From Maniola hyperantus (Eukaryota; Arthropoda; Insecta; Lepidoptera; Nymphalidae), in NCBI RefSeq assembly GCF_902806685.2, contig NC_048549.1, positions 8,511,594 to 8,575,593 on the forward strand: DNA of 64,000 bases. Direction: 5' to 3'. The notes under the pieces are model-generated. The model made no database searches and was not told the origin of the DNA. It worked only from the letters and a program-made list of their open reading frames with translations. This document shows positions 45,501 to 58,157 of this stretch, one piece after another. Numbering within the stretch: the stretch's first letter is position 1; every line of letters begins with the position of its first letter. Both the position numbers and the translations under genes were made by a program.

Positions 45501-47012
45501 TCAAGCAAATGGTCTAATTTCTGACATTGTAGGAATCAAAAGTACAGGTAGTATTAGGAATCTAAAGTATACCTAACCTAAGTATAAGTAACCTACCTAA
45601 GTACATATTACCACAGTTTTACGGTGCTATTACCTACCCATTGACTGTTCATGACAAGTTAAGTAACCTAGCCGCCATAGCCAGTCATTAAAATGGGTTA
45701 CAACTTACAATAACAAGCACGCCCTGGCTACATACCAGGAACTTACCGTCAAATTAGTAGGTACATATAAGTATCTACCCACTTAATACAAGACAAAGAC
45801 ACGGCAACATTAACAAGTGCAAACGCCGCGACGAACGAAGCGGAAAACTGAAGAACCGCCCCGCCTCACTTCCCCGCCAAATAGTCGCTATTTACGCAAC
45901 CACGACAATGTAATGACGATCGTTAGTTACTGCGCTTGTACGGTAATTGACATTATTTTACAATTCCGTAGATAAGTTTTTTCTTCTTTTCCTGCATAAT
46001 GAAATCGCGCGAAATCGTGCCCAGCCACCTGTGTACCGATTGCCTACGTAAATTTAACGCAATGTGTACGACTCTGTTGGCTCTGATTGCGTCTTTAATT
46101 TTCTTCCTTATAGAGAGTACAACCTCTGTTACAAACGTGTAAACGCCCATTTCGGAAACATGAGTCCATAGGTTCAACTTCTATTTCGGAAATCATTCAC
46201 AAGTAGGTCAAATTTTTATGGAAATATAATTAATAACTTGTAAATTTAAGCACAGTGTTATGTCAGTAATAAATGGTTTCAAAAAGTTACCTATAATCGT
46301 ATGGTTACACTATACTTTTGTAATGTTGCATGATTAGTACAGTATAATTAGATAAGACTTGCTTTAAGTTTTATTGTAAGAATGTATCAATCTAGCCAAG
46401 TATAAAAAAATAAGCCACATTACATACAGGCCGCACTCCAAAGCGAGAAAACATATTACCTACATATTATATTATTATAGAGAACTTGAGAAAACCCAAT
46501 AACGATCCCAGCGAGTACAGACAAAAGGCAGTAATATCCACTACAATCTATCACCTCGGAGAAGCAGTTAGCTCTCTCTACATATAATTTAAAGCCATTA
46601 AAGACATCTGCAGACCCCAATGAGCCAGCGTACTTGGGATGCGTAACGTCCCTTTGGTGCCCTTTTTTCTGTTACGTGCGGGGGTGACTTTTTCGAGCAA
46701 GGGGTGAACGTGTGGGGTGGTATGTTTATGAAGCCCAATGTTCTTGACTCATATACCTCGTTTTATGAAAAACTCTGTGTTGGATTGCCTTTTTTTGAGT
46801 CGTTATACGCTTGGTACGGGCGGATGGCGTGCGTGAAAGGGAATGCAGGAGTTTTAAGTATGACTAACATACATTTTAGATACCAATAAAACAACAAATT
46901 ATACTGAACGATTTTTATTGAAAGGTACCTATGTATATCTACGACTTAACAAAAAAGTGAGTATTCGATCCATACATCCACAGATTTGGATGTACTTATT
47001 GGGATTTTTTTA
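45501..47012. other. Unassigned DNA
   Basis: A GC-rich patch (45820-45885, CCGCCCCGCCTCACTTCCCC) and a G-rich one (46676-46722) have no family match. Short frames show no domain. Confidence 0.35.
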
Positions 47013-47192
47013 AAAAGAATATTAGCCATGTTAAATGACTAATATTCCCCTTTCCTCTCCAACTAAGCGTCAGGCTTGTGCTAGGAGTAGGTACGACAAT
47101 AAGTAGTGCAACGGGCGGGGTTTGAACTTTGAACCGTCGTCCTTTCGGTTTTCAGTCAACTCTTTTACCGGTTGAGCTATTGAGGCTCTATT
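47013..47192 (-). mobile_element. SINE-4 (tRNA-like head, TTAACATGGCTAATATTC body)
   Basis: On the minus strand: A box TAGCTCAACCGGTAAAAG (about 47163-47180), B-box region GGTTCAAAGTTCAAACCCC (about 47115-47135), then GTGCACTACTTATTGTCG-like body and TAACATGGCTAATATTC end. The head resembles a tRNA but is interrupted and not a functional tRNA. Confidence 0.75.
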
Positions 47193-48790
47193 GGATGCAT
47201 AGTTAGAATCCTTACATCATCCCGAGTGACACTGTCTATAAATTTTTTGAAAAAATTTAATAAGGCAAGTCAGTTGTGTTTTATATTTTTTTAATTGTTC
47301 TTGTTTGTGAAGAGAAGTGATAGAGATTGTGTTTTTTCGGCTATAACGACAGTAAAAAGGGTCAAGCAGGTCGCTAGCGTTTGATAATTTTGTAAACCAG
47401 TTTTTATTTCTTACCACTAAAAGGTTGTCTTCTCTCTTAGAAAGATAATTCCCCGAATTAGCCCATGTATTATTCAATGAATTATTCTGGGAAATAAAAT
47501 CTAGCATAAACCTAGACTTACACTGGATAGGAATCAGTGGCCTGACAAGACGTCGCGTCGTCGAAATAAATCTTTACTTACTTAATTTATGAAAAAAATT
47601 GGATGCTCTTTTTCTTGAAGTAGGTTAAACATAGAATAAGAAGAATGTATAAGGATAGCAAAGCGCGGAGGACAGTGTTTAATCACACTGAACCCTGATT
47701 AAAGCGACCCTCGGCCATAAAAACATTATCGTTAGATCCCTCCCGTAAAAAACATAAAGAACAAATACAATGGCCGATCTGATGCATCAGATATTGGCAG
47801 TTAGTACAATCCCTGCGTCTTTGGCGATTAGATCTGATGGTGCCAATATCTTCTATGTACATAATATAATACTGGAGAATATTTCCTTATCTTGATCTTA
47901 ATTTGTCATATTGCCAGTAGGTGCATAGTACCTGCTGGCAATATGGTGCTGAATCATCCAACTGACGATTACTATATTTTTGTCTGCACCACATTTTTAT
48001 ACTTTTTCATCTGATTAATGAATTAAAAAATATGATGCGGACATTCCTAACCGTAAAAAAATAATTAAAAAGAAAAACAATGTGCACCAATGTGCACAAA
48101 AGACAAAACTTTAAAAATTAGGAAACCTGTCTGTTCAACAAAAAAAAATAGTAGTTTAGGTTTTTAATATATAGTAGAGGATCTGCATTTTTAATTAATT
48201 TAAAATAGTTACGATTAAGAACTTGTCTATTTAAAAAAAACAATCACACAGTTTTGGTAACTTAGTGTTACTTAAACTTAGCATTCACTGACTATAAAAC
48301 TTGCAGAAATTAGCTCTAAGTAGTAAGTTACTTGCACGTCACTATCACTGTGTAAAGAAGGTGTAAACACTCACAGAAAGTCAATTTAGCTTAGTATTAA
48401 CAAGTATAGGTAACTTGCAAAAATTTACATTGACATGACAATTGCGGCGATTTCTGCAATTATAATTGTTAGTGGACCATTTGTATCCTTTGAAGTCAAA
48501 TACTGTAAACAAAAGCTAAGTCAAATGGTTGTAAGGCAATTGGTAATAACATAATTCTTATTTTATGAACTTTCACATCATCAAGCTCAACTATAATGGC
48601 AACTTTCAATTGTAAAGTCGTTAGCGTTTGCAATAAATGACTTAGGTCATACACGTTACGACTTCGCTCCGTCTAAACCTAATAGGTCTCGTGTTGTGAA
48701 AATGTCAATTAAAATTAATTTGATTGGTGCACAATGGAAATAAACTAATATGGTGAACTTTGGTGCTTTTGTTTTTTAAAGTACTTATAG
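47193..48790. other. Unassigned DNA with one strong hairpin
   Basis: No repeat families were recognised. The 96-codon minus frame 47217-47507 shows no domain. A hairpin lies at 47907-47945. Confidence 0.4.
47907..47945. repeat. 16-bp hairpin, 7-nt loop
   Basis: CATATTGCCAGTAGGT and ACCTGCTGGCAATATG pair with one G-T type position around GCATAGT. It is a single copy in the window. Confidence 0.85.
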
Positions 48791-48919
48791 TACGCGACAG
48801 TTCGAGATGGCAATCGGGGTATGAGGCGGGGGGGGGACACCCCGCACATCTGCACGTCACTATCCCGCACCGTGTAGCACGGGGTCCCCATCCCGATTGC
48901 CATCTCGACCTGTCGCGTA
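48791..48919. mobile_element. MITE-F copy 4 (shortened)
   Basis: TACGCGACAGTTCGAGATGG with its complement ending TGTCGCGTA. The interior is shorter by about 25 bp than other copies. A G8 run lies at about 48827. Confidence 0.85.
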
Positions 48920-49040
48920 CCTACTATACTTTTATTCGCAAGTTAAGACCTCATCCGCGTGGATTTAATTTCTTTCAGATCTATTATGCATTGAATTAAA
49001 ACCTCCTTCTTTTTGAAGTCGATAAAACCTTATGTATAAA

Positions 49041-49249
49041 TTAGCTTATGCTCGCGACTTCGTCCGCGTGGACTACACAAATTCAAACCCCCATTTAACT
49101 CACTTAGGGATGGAATTCCGAAAAATTCTTTCTTGGTGGATACCTTCTCTTTACAAAGAACACACCCTCCAAATTTCATGTCTCTAGGACCAGCGGTTTA
49201 GGCTGTGCGTCGATATATACCTAAGTCAGTCAGGACTTTTACATATAGG
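49041..49249 (-). mobile_element. Heli-B subfamily 2 (CTAGGACCAGCG core)
   Basis: The 3' end reads CTAA on the minus strand, still CTRR. The hairpin CGCGACTTCGTCCGCG is perfect. The core differs from other Heli-B (TACAAAGAACACACCCTCC, TCTAGGACCAGCGG) and matches 58977-59168. Confidence 0.8.
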
Positions 49250-50378
49250 CTACAGATAATAAGTCGTACCCATACTCATAAGATATGAATATCAACATTA
49301 TTTAATTTTAGCAATTTGTTATTTCAGTAAAAGCGTGCTGTGGTTTCAGCTTAGATAACTAATGCTTATTTTCAATCAATCCGATTTTATGTTCGCCATA
49401 AAATGCAATAGAATCGTGCTTTAAACAAATGGGAAATGTTATTCATTTTCTCACAACGGAATTATGATTATTAGTATGTCTGTTCTTAATATATGGCACT
49501 TATTTGAATAACGTCTATCTAGTATTAAGTACCTACTACACGAAAATTATTATCTGGAATATTTAATTAAGTATCCTTGGTATCAGTCGTTTACGAATTG
49601 TACGACTGAGTTTCTAGTTTCTACCATAGGTATATCTAAGTTTTCGAAAACCTATAGGTGAACATTACATAAGCAAAATAAATTTTATGAGTCGAAATAT
49701 TTATCTACAATTTCGGCATGTAGGTAGGTACACATCTTAAGGAGTAAGTAGGTACCTATTTTTTCCAATTACAAAGATGGCCAGCAAACATGAATGGCCT
49801 CGGGGGTGAAATCTCCAAGCACTGAGAAAAACAGTTGGGCACATTTCTGCCGATATGCTTAATGCACCCCCACACAAATTATCGATTAGACGCGTTTTTT
49901 ATGCAAGGGGATTGCTTAGGGAGACTTAGGGGCGAGTGGTTGAAACAAAAAACGTGAAGAGTGAAATAAAAAGTTTAAACAAGGTATCGCAATAGGGCCC
50001 AAGACGTAGGAAAAATCAATAGCCGATGCCGCCGATGCAAATCCTGTGCATCTGCAGAGAGATTTGAATTTCAATTCGGTTGATTTGAGACGATGTATTG
50101 TTCCTCGCTGTTTATTTAGCATTAACATTCCGATATCTATTCAAATTGCGTTATTATATAGCCACCGTATTACAATATTATTCTACCTTTTATTTATAGG
50201 TTCCATATTTAATTATAATAATCAATATGCAATGAGGATCGGAATCAGATAGGACGTCAGTCGTCTTAACTCTATGCCGCATCATGAGGCACATTTTCAA
50301 TGACTGATGTTATGTACAATATACATACCCACTTTGAAGTTTCATATTTACAGCCTTAGGTACATTTACCTACTATAT
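49250..50378. other. Unassigned DNA
   Basis: Mostly AT-rich. 49780-50060 has mixed composition without repeat matches. Confidence 0.4.
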
Positions 50379-50532
50379 TCTGCGACGAGTCGAGATGGCA
50401 ATCGGGGTATGAGGCGGGGTGACGACGTGCACACCCACACATCAACCGCGCACGCCCGCACCGGGTTAGCGCGGGGTGTGTGCGGGTGTGCGGGGCGCAC
50501 CCTCCCCGATGGCCATTCCAACCTTTCGCGTA
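50379..50532. mobile_element. MITE-F copy 5
   Basis: TIRs are diverged (CTGCGACGAGTCGAGATGGC / GGCCATTCCAACCTTTCGCG). The interior CCGGGTTAGCGCGGGG is typical. Confidence 0.85.
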
Positions 50533-50727
50533 CTATAGCTTTTATCCGCTATTTTGTTTCATTTTTTTAAATTCGAAACTCGCATATTTACACACATATC
50601 TATATTAACCATGAAAATATTAAACTCCTTTTTTGGTCAGTTGTGTAAAATAAACGGGCGTCATCGTACAATGCTTTAATTTGCAATTAATTTGTGAAAA
50701 AAATAAAGATTATTATTTTTAAAAAAT

Positions 50728-50795
50728 GCTGGACCTAGATCTCTTGTAGGGACTTCCACATTCAGCAGTTTTGGACAATCTGGATCCAACGGCTC
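50728..50795 (-). mobile_element. RTE-tail fragment
   Basis: GCTGGACCTAGATCTCTTG, AGGGACTTCCACA and CTGGATCCAACGGCTCC correspond in order to 54775-54845. Confidence 0.6.
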
Positions 50796-51162
50796 CAAGT
50801 TTTACGGAGTCCAAAATCGTAAAACGCGCCTAAAAAACTTTTCACTTCAAAAATTGTTTATCGCTGTAAAAAATGGTGGTCACATAAAATGCATTAATAC
50901 TGTCTCGTAGGTATCATTAATCAGTGTGCTTAGTATGAGATTTCACATCTCACCAACGTTGATAGAATTCGAGAGTCGAAACACAATGACATCAAAGTAA
51001 TATGAACCTTAAGCCACTTCAGTTAAACACAAAAATTCAGTACCACCGATTTAAACTTTGCAACATTTCCGCTTCGAGCGCTGTTTATAGAGGTATGGAC
51101 GAACTTGAGCTTAAGAACAAGGCAGTTAATTTTCTCGACGCTCGAATTCTATCAAGGTCAAG
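50796..51162. other. Unassigned DNA
   Basis: GAATTCGAGAGTCG at 50967 and CGACGCTCGAATTC at about 51137 form a short inverted pair. Otherwise nothing. Confidence 0.35.
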
Positions 51163-51425
51163 GGAATTTTTCTGGTGGTAGGCTTCAGCCGTGGCTAGTT
51201 ACCACCCTACCAGCAATGACGTGCCGCTAAGCGATTTAGGGTTCCAGTACGATGCCGTATAGAAACCAAAGGTGTATGAGTTCAATAAAAACGGCAGTAT
51301 TTGATCCCGCTTCCAACTTAGACTGCATCATCACTTATCACCAGGTGTACCTACTATACTATGTCAATGGAGATTGCAGTCAAGGGCTAATTTGTACCTA
51401 CTTATCTGAATAAAAGAAAAGGTCG
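51163..51425 (+). mobile_element. SINE-2, headless
   Basis: It begins at TTTTTCTGGTGGTAGGC and keeps TTACCACCCTACCAGC, GACTGCATCATCAC, CACCAGGTG and TATCTGAATAAAAG. A 25-bp insertion TACCTACTATACTATGTCAA splits the 3' end. Confidence 0.8.
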
Positions 51426-52228
51426 GTGAGATGCAAAATCTTGTACTAAGCCTACATACAGATGAATAAAAAATTGTAATAAATGAGTACTCGACGCACA
51501 TCGTCAGTACACTCGGCCCAATTAAAACGCCCCCGGTCTCAGATGCGCACTCTTCTTGATCGCTCGAGCGTCATCTTTAAATTTCCGTCGTTAAGATTTA
51601 ATTTTTATCAAGGGCCCAAGACGAGGCGAGGGGGGCAACCTGTCGCGCCAAATATTTTCCTCCGTAGTTTTTTCCCTTCGATGGCACTTACTCGTCTCCC
51701 CTCGTACGCATTTTTTTATCATTAAAACCGGGTGGGGTCGCCGAACCCGCGTTGCCAACTCGCGCTGTCATAACAAAACACAATCATGCTGAACCGCTTC
51801 CCAAATGTTTGGGATATTTCGTTAATTTCTCTCTCTCCTGCCACACCGCGTTAATTCGTTTCTGTTACTCGAAAAACTCTTTGATAAAAAGTGACAATGC
51901 AAGCTAGATGATTGATTAGATAGAGATATATAGATTTTTTAGAACACAAGATATTCCTTCTAATATACAGTACAGAGTAGGTAGGTAATGTATGGAATTG
52001 CACTTTAATTTTACAAAAATGTGATATAAACGTTCTTCCCGACCGAAACGGCCACAGCCGCCAATCTTAACAGAGACTAGCGAAATAGGTACGCAGGGTA
52101 TAAAATATTATAGTGCAATAGGGTATGAGCAAATAATTGTCATAATTTTAACACAGAGACGAAACACACACATCAATAAAATAAATCAAATTAACAAGGA
52201 ATGGTAAGACAAAAACATACCTACCTAC
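51426..52228. other. Unassigned, GC-richer block 51490-51790
   Basis: It lacks repeats known here. The 80-codon frame 51483-51725 has no recognisable domain, and its composition (S/R/P-rich) looks like translated non-coding DNA. It could be conserved non-coding sequence. Confidence 0.35.
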
Positions 52229-52495
52229 TTGTTTGTTCTAAAGAGCTCTTGAATTTGCCCAATTCCGAGCAACTACTCATCCTTCCTCAGCACAGTATGG
52301 CCTGGCCAACTAATTGAGTTCGACAATTAGGACACGTCCAGAGTGTTTACCGAAAGGACTAAGCACTAGTAAAACTTTGGCAAACTAACATAAGAAGGTC
52401 AAGCATATGTACAGGGCAAATATAAGACGCAAGCTTCAAGGAGCTCTTAGTATTTTAGTGCTAACCCGAACCTATTTCCAATCAAGTTCATCACT
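52229..52495 (+). repeat. Duplicated non-TE segment, copy 1
   Basis: It aligns with 63102-63295: GTTTGTTC, GAATTTGCCCAATTCCGAGC, CCAACTAATTG, CAATTAGGACACGTC, GAGTGTTTACCG, GACTAAG. After a longer insertion here comes GCTAACCCGAACCTATTTCC..CAAGTTCA. It has no TIR, tail or Pol III boxes. TAATT cores resemble homeodomain sites. Confidence 0.75.
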
Positions 52496-52760
52496 CTACC
52501 ATAAATAGAATGCGAATCTACAAACCAGTGATGGAAGTAATTACTAACTAACCTACGTATTTTTCTTACTTAAATGACTAGATACTATGACAGACAATAA
52601 TGTCTTTTACGAAAAGATTGCATTCCTCAATTCATCACCATACTTTAAAGCAAGATCGAAATATACATTTTTTAGTCGATAGAAATTATTATAGTAAGTA
52701 GGTACATTGAAAATGAATTGTATTTTCACATGGGCCCATTCAAATGCTAGCTAACATTAC

Positions 52761-53084
52761 AAAAAAAATAAAAACCGACTTCAATACACAAACACTAAAA
52801 ATTGAAAAATAATTTAATTTATTACCGAATATATTATGTATACAAGAGTTAATATAGTTCCATAATAATACTTTTTGGTGCCGGTGCCAATTAGCTTTAG
52901 CTGCGCGAATCGTCTAGACTTCATATTTTAATGAGACTCCACAATGGCACCTCATTGGCACCGACCCCAAAAAATATTATTATGGAACTATATTAACTCT
53001 TGTATACATAATATATTCGGTAATAAATTAAATTATTTTTCAATTTTTAGTGTTTGTGTATCGAAGTCGGTTTTTATTTTTTTT
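52761..53084. mobile_element. Fold-back element, copy 1
   Basis: Two 131-bp arms (52761-52891 and 52954-53084) are near-perfect inverted copies around a 62-bp spacer. The arms begin AAAAAAAATAAAAACCGACT. A 64-codon frame is an artefact of the arm. A transcript would form a long hairpin. Confidence 0.9.
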
Positions 53085-53235
53085 GTAAAAAAAAAATTTT
53101 GTACGACAAAACATTCACAGTTACAAAAAAAACAGTGATATCCATGATAGGCAAACTAGAAACAAAAATAAGCTAGCTACTCCTGCGCTCCGCCTCTGGA
53201 AGGTGGGAAAGTCATTTGTGGGACTGAGTGTAATA

Positions 53236-53459
53236 TCTAAATATATAAAAGGAATAGGTGACTGACTGACTGACTGACTGATCTATCAACGCACAGCTCA
53301 AGCTACTGGATGGATCGGGCTGAAATTTGGCATGCAGATAGCTATTATGACGTAGGCATCCGCTAAGAAAGGATTTTTGAAAAGTCAATCCTTAAGGGGG
53401 TGAAATACGGGTTTGAAATTTGTGTAGTCCACGCGGACGAAGTCGCGAGCATAAGCTAG
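53236..53459 (+). mobile_element. Heli-B, intact termini
   Basis: A|TCTAAATATATAAAAGG, (GACT)5, hairpin CACGCGGACGAAGTCGCG, CTAG (53456-53459)|T. Highly similar to 35532-35762, so relatively recent. Confidence 0.9.
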
Positions 53460-53585
53460 TTTTATAATAAAATGCCACAAGCAATTTTAGACTTGCCTTT
53501 ACACAAGTTTAAAAAATGTGTTAAAAGTATGCTCCTAAAAAAAGCATATTATACAGTCGCAGACTATGTACCTAAACGATAAAAA

Positions 53586-53812
53586 AGCTTGGATTTGACT
53601 CGTTCCAGCAATGCACGGGGCTGCAATGGTTTGTATAGTACGGTATAATAACATTGTAAATTGAAAAATTAAAAAGAGCAACCGCCGAGTTTCTTGCTGG
53701 TTCTTCTCGGTGGGAACGGCGTTCCGAACCAGTGGTAAATTAAAACTACCTGACTATTCATAAACACTTGTAAAAAGTTTACATGAATAAAATTTTTTTT
53801 TATTTATTTATT
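53586..53812 (+). mobile_element. LINE-G 3' end
   Basis: CTTGGATTTGACTCGTTCC, ATGCACGGGGCTGCAATGG, CGCCGAGTTTCTTGCTGG, GGGAACGGCGTTCCGAACC, then ACTTGTAAAAAGTTTACATG, AATAAA and a T/A-rich tail. The longest copy here. Confidence 0.7.
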
Positions 53813-53815
53813 CAT

Positions 53816-54075
53816 AACCTAAATGTCGATTTTCACGTCTCTAACTCCAAAAACATAGGACTTTCATACAACCTTCGACCCCCCCTTTCGCACCCTTAAA
53901 GGGGAATTGTTCAATACCGTTTCTTAGCTGACACCTACGTCCAAGAAAGAACCTACCTTCCAAATTTCAAGTTTGTAGGCTTTATAGTTTCTGAGATTTC
54001 GTGAATAGTCAGTCAGTCAGTCAGTCAGTCAGTCAGTCAGTGAGTGAGTGGTATTTCTCTTTTATATATTTAGAT
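53816..54075 (-). mobile_element. Diverged (GTCA)n Helitron-like element
   Basis: It has the general Heli-B plan (GTCA run 54009-54043, TATATATTTAGA end) but a distinct core (ACATAGGACTTTCATACAAC, GACACCTACGTCCAAG). The 3' terminus is not clear. Confidence 0.65.
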
Positions 54076-54078
54076 AAA

Positions 54079-54290
54079 AGGTTATGCTCGCGACTTCGTC
54101 CGCGTGGACTACACAAATTTCAAACCCCTATTTCACCCCCTTAGGGGTTGAATTTTCAAAAATCCTTTCTTACCGGATGCCAACCTCATAATAACTATCT
54201 GCATGCCAAATTTCAGCCCAATCCGTTTAGTGGTTTGACTCTGCGTTGATAGATCAGTCAGTCAGTCAGTCATAGGCGAGCATAAGCTAG
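54079..54290 (-). mobile_element. Heli-B with a stray second 3' end
   Basis: The 3' hairpin (TGCTCGCGACTTCGTCCGCG) is at the left without CTAG. After the GTCA run the right end reads GGCGAGCATAAGCTAG (CTAG 54287-54290), which is the 3' terminus of the opposite strand instead of a 5' end. Confidence 0.75.
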
Positions 54291-54574
54291 TAAGGACTAA
54301 AATCGTACTTTTCACATAACAATTGACACATAAAGTTAAAATGACGCGTGAGAACTCATTTTGTACGCGTTATTTACACTTTTGAAGCGTTTTTATTGTG
54401 TACATATTTCTCCAAGACGAGTAAAGAACGTAGGTAGGTACCCTCCATATAAAATATAGCTTTGCGGTGGTTTTCGCTAACTCTGCTACAAAGTGGTACT
54501 TTGTGTCATAAAGGTATGTTACCAAGTTCCTTTGTTTCAATAAGTTAAATAATGTGTAGTCCAGTTGTTGCTTG

Positions 54575-55054
54575 TTTTTGGGGTTCCGTATCTCAAAAGA
54601 AAAATGGAAGCTATATAGGATCACTTCGTTGTCTGTATGTCGTGTCTGTCAAGACCTGTCAAGAGATCTTCTTCCCATTGACCTAGAATCATGCAATTTG
54701 GTAAGTTGCAATATCTTATACTTAGCACTGGTTCATCACAAAAAAAAACATCATCATCAACCGATAGATGTCCGCTGGACTTAGGTCTCTTGTACGGACT
54801 TCTACACGCCACGGTCTTGCGCCGTCTGAATCCAACGGCTCCCTGCGACTCGTCTGATGTCGTCCGTCCACCTAGTGGGGGTCTTCCAACGTTGCACCTT
54901 CCGTTGCGAGGTCGCCATTCCAGCACCTTCTTGAGACCCCAACGTCTATTGGTTTTCTGAACTATGTGCCAAAAAAATAATTAAAAAGTTTTACTTCTCG
55001 TGATATGGTACGAAACCCTTCGTGTGCAAGTTGACTCGCACTTGACCGGTTTTT
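54575..55054 (+). mobile_element. rep-C interrupted by an RTE-tail
   Basis: GGGGTTCCGTATCTCAAAAG start, TTGACCTAGAATCATGC, then the LINE insertion (54749-54968), resuming with AAAAGTTTTACTTCTCG, TACGAAACCC and TGACTCGCACTTGACCGG. Confidence 0.8.
54749..54968 (-). mobile_element. RTE-tail inserted in rep-C
   Basis: (CAT)n at 54749-54758. Minus-strand coding remnants include EWRPRNGRCNVGRPP, the 'W+PR.G+..VGRPP' motif near the C-terminus of lepidopteran RTE-type ORFs. Frames are shifted after it. Confidence 0.75.
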
Positions 55055-55545
55055 AGAGTTCCGTAGCCGAATGGCAAAAAACGCAACACTTATAGATTCG
55101 TCATGTCTGTCTGTCCGTCTGTCCGTCCGTATGTCACAGCCACTTTTTCCGAAACTATAAGAGCTATACTGTTAAAACTTGGTAAGTAGATGTATTCTGT
55201 GAACCGCATTAAGATTTTTACTCAAAAATAGAAAAAAAACAATAAATTTTGAGGTTCCCCATACAACTGAAACTCAAAAAAAATTTTTTGCATTAAACCC
55301 ATACATGTGGGTCTATGGATAGAAAAGAAAAATGATATTGAGGTTTCTAATATAATTTTTTCTAAACTGAATAGTTTGCGCGAGAGACACTTGCAAAGTG
55401 GTAAAATGTGTGTGTGTAACTTCTAAAATAAGAGAATGATAAAACTAAAAAAAATATATGATGTACATTACCATGCAAACTTCCACCGAAAATTACCACC
55501 ATTATCCACCGACCACCGTGTACTACGGAACCCTCCGGTTTTTTG
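55055..55545 (+). mobile_element. rep-D element, directly after rep-C
   Basis: TTTAGAGTTCCGTAGCCGAATGG opens it, followed by a GTCT/GTCC run at 55105-55128 and AAACTATAAGAGCTATACTG. It closes TGTACTACGGAACCCTCCGG. It shares GGTTCCGTA ends with rep-C but no body. Confidence 0.75.
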
Positions 55546-57414
55546 TATTATTACTCCTAAAGATTGAAGATAAGTAATAGGTATCAGTTAAACTTCTTTT
55601 ATTTTTGTGGAATAAAACCACAAAAATAAGACGGAGACTGGAGAGGGTTCAAATTAACAAAAGAACTTACATGTCTACACAATTTAAATTTTAACGGAGT
55701 CGTCTAATGAACGCCTAAACTCGCTGAACAAAATATACCTACATCAATGTATAAAGTATACGACTATCTGCCTATCCAGAATTGACGGTGCTGCGGTACG
55801 CCATTTTGTTGTTAGAGACTAATTTAATGTGCATGCTAAATTCATTAGTAATTAAACAAGTTCATTAATTCACGAGTTACTTTGCTGTGATTTGTGGGGC
55901 AAAGCTTACTGAGATTTACGGCACAAACAGATTAAATATTATGTGGCGTGTTGCAACGTGATCTGGCACGACCATTGGGCACGACAATCGACCAATCGAA
56001 GCGAACTTCCAGCTAGCTTCAGCGTGTCGAAATTTTATTACCATTGACATTTTATAATCTTCCGCGGTAACCATCGACGATTTATTCTGATTATGATCAA
56101 TAATGTGTGATGATTGGACTGTTATTCAAATTTTGTTACATTATTTCATATCGGTCGATTGTATTAATCTACTTCTTATCTACTATAATTATTGTACGCC
56201 ATACATGGTAGTACAGCCTTTCTAAAAATATTATAACACCACTTGACGTGTAAGAATAGGTACCTGAATCGTAGCGCCTCGACAAGCTAGGCAGGTCTAC
56301 ATATAAATTAATAGCTTAAATAAACTTATTTTATGTACGTCCTGAGTTCCTGACCCACTACAGTAATTATTTGTTTGCGACTATAATCATATTCATAATA
56401 TAACCCTATTGGCAAAGACAAAACACTCTTCCTTCATTATAAATATCTTTACTTTATTAACCTTCTTATATTCAGGAGGAATGCTGGTCAATTTAGAATA
56501 AATTCCTAACGTTTCGCTTCGAGAAGCGGAATCTAAGTTAATTCCTGACCCGCTTACAGCATAATAAATTTGCATTTCCTATCTACATTCAATGTTTGAT
56601 TACATCACGAAATTTAAAAAATATTTTACCTACTACAATTCAGTGTTTATTATTGATAGCCAAATTGTTTTAAAACTGAATTATTTAATCACCAGTGTAA
56701 ACAGAGTCCTATTCTATTTAAATAATTCCTATGTTTCAAACAATCTTTCAGCGAAAAATGTTAAGTACTTAGTTAGGAATGATGGAAAAATATGCGGAAT
56801 AAAAAGTCAGGGTAGGTGTAGGTAGACCGTTCTTTAAACGTTGAATTAAGGTAGTATTGTAGAATTAATAACCGTGTAAGAGGACGCAGTACGCATGCGT
56901 GAATTAGTCCACGGGCGGCACCGCGAATCTTGAAATGGATAGACTGACTCAGTTTTCGGACCCAGACATCGGTTGGTGGATATTGCTGGATTCGTCGACT
57001 CGTTGCACTCGTGTTTGTCTCTTAGGATGACAGATGAGTCTTTGAAAATTGTTATATCGTCACGCACTTGAACTCACAGGTTGATTTCTTGACTTGTCCA
57101 ATTGATGTGATTCCTTCTATAAACGATGGATACGAAACCACTCCACATTATTAAAACTTAAAAGGGGTCAGTTGATTTCGGCGAGGGTTTCGTGATTGAT
57201 CAGTTGACTTTTTCCTGGGCAAGTAGGTAAATTCACTTAAGTATACTCACATTCACATCCTTATGTTGGGCTCATAGTTCAGTTTCATACATTACAATCA
57301 TATTTATCTTAGAATTAAAATTTTAGAAATCATTCAGTCTACCAAACGTTCACAAACAACCAAATTTACAAGTATTTAATTCTACTTAATAGCATATATC
57401 AGAACCGAAATTTG
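55546..57414. other. Unassigned DNA
   Basis: No repeat families were recognised. 56880-57075 has mixed composition and a 73-codon minus frame without domain features. Confidence 0.4.
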
Positions 57415-57603
57415 TGAAGACCGACTTCATCTGCGTGGACTTCACAAATTTCGGACACCTATTTTACCCCAGGAATTGAATTTTCAAAAATCCTTTGCCA
57501 GCTAATCACAATAGCTCGGCATGTCTAGCCCGAACCGTCTAGTAGTTTGAGTTGTGCGTTGATAGATCAGTTAGTCAATCAGTCAGCTTTTCCTTTTATG
57601 TCT
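57415..57603 (-). mobile_element. Heli-B, decayed
   Basis: ACCGACTTCATCTGCGTGG replaces the hairpin. The core GTTGTGCGTTGATAGATCAG and a decayed GTCA run are clear. Confidence 0.75.
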
Positions 57604-58157
57604 GTGTTCAAACATTCTAAAGCCGTGGATTAAATAGCGATTAATGTAGATGTGTTGAAGAAGGAATCTGATCAAATTGCGCTTAACCTTCCGTGACCCT
57701 CGGAGAGCCAAGCATTTAAACGCTGTTCGACCGCACTAAACATGCTTACTTTACAACGCTTACATTGGAATATATCTGTAACATATAACAATATGTTTTT
57801 TGAGGTTGTAATTTTGATGACTACATCTCACCTAAAAGCTATTTAAACTGCAAAAGTCGTAGCTTCTCAATAGATACATACTACCTAGCAGGTTAATATT
57901 ACCTGTTTATATAACGAATTTTATTTTGTAATTAATAATTATGGCGCTGTTTCGGTTGACAACTAAATACAGTATTCGCATATTTTTATTATCAACTAGC
58001 TTTCTTTAGGTACATAATATGTAATTAATAGCTTATATTACTTTCAGAATATGGGCTTCCAGATAAAAGTAACTTTCTAATGGTGAAAGAATTATAAAAA
58101 TCGGTTCTAGAGTTTATAAATTACAAACAAACAAGTCTTTCCTCTCTATAATGTACA
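57604..58157. other. Unassigned AT-rich DNA
   Basis: Nothing recognised. Confidence 0.4.

Noticed and set aside
47113..47190. Functional tRNA gene on the minus strand
   Set aside because: The B-box arm is interrupted (GGTTCAAAGTTCAAACC) and it is the head of SINE-4.
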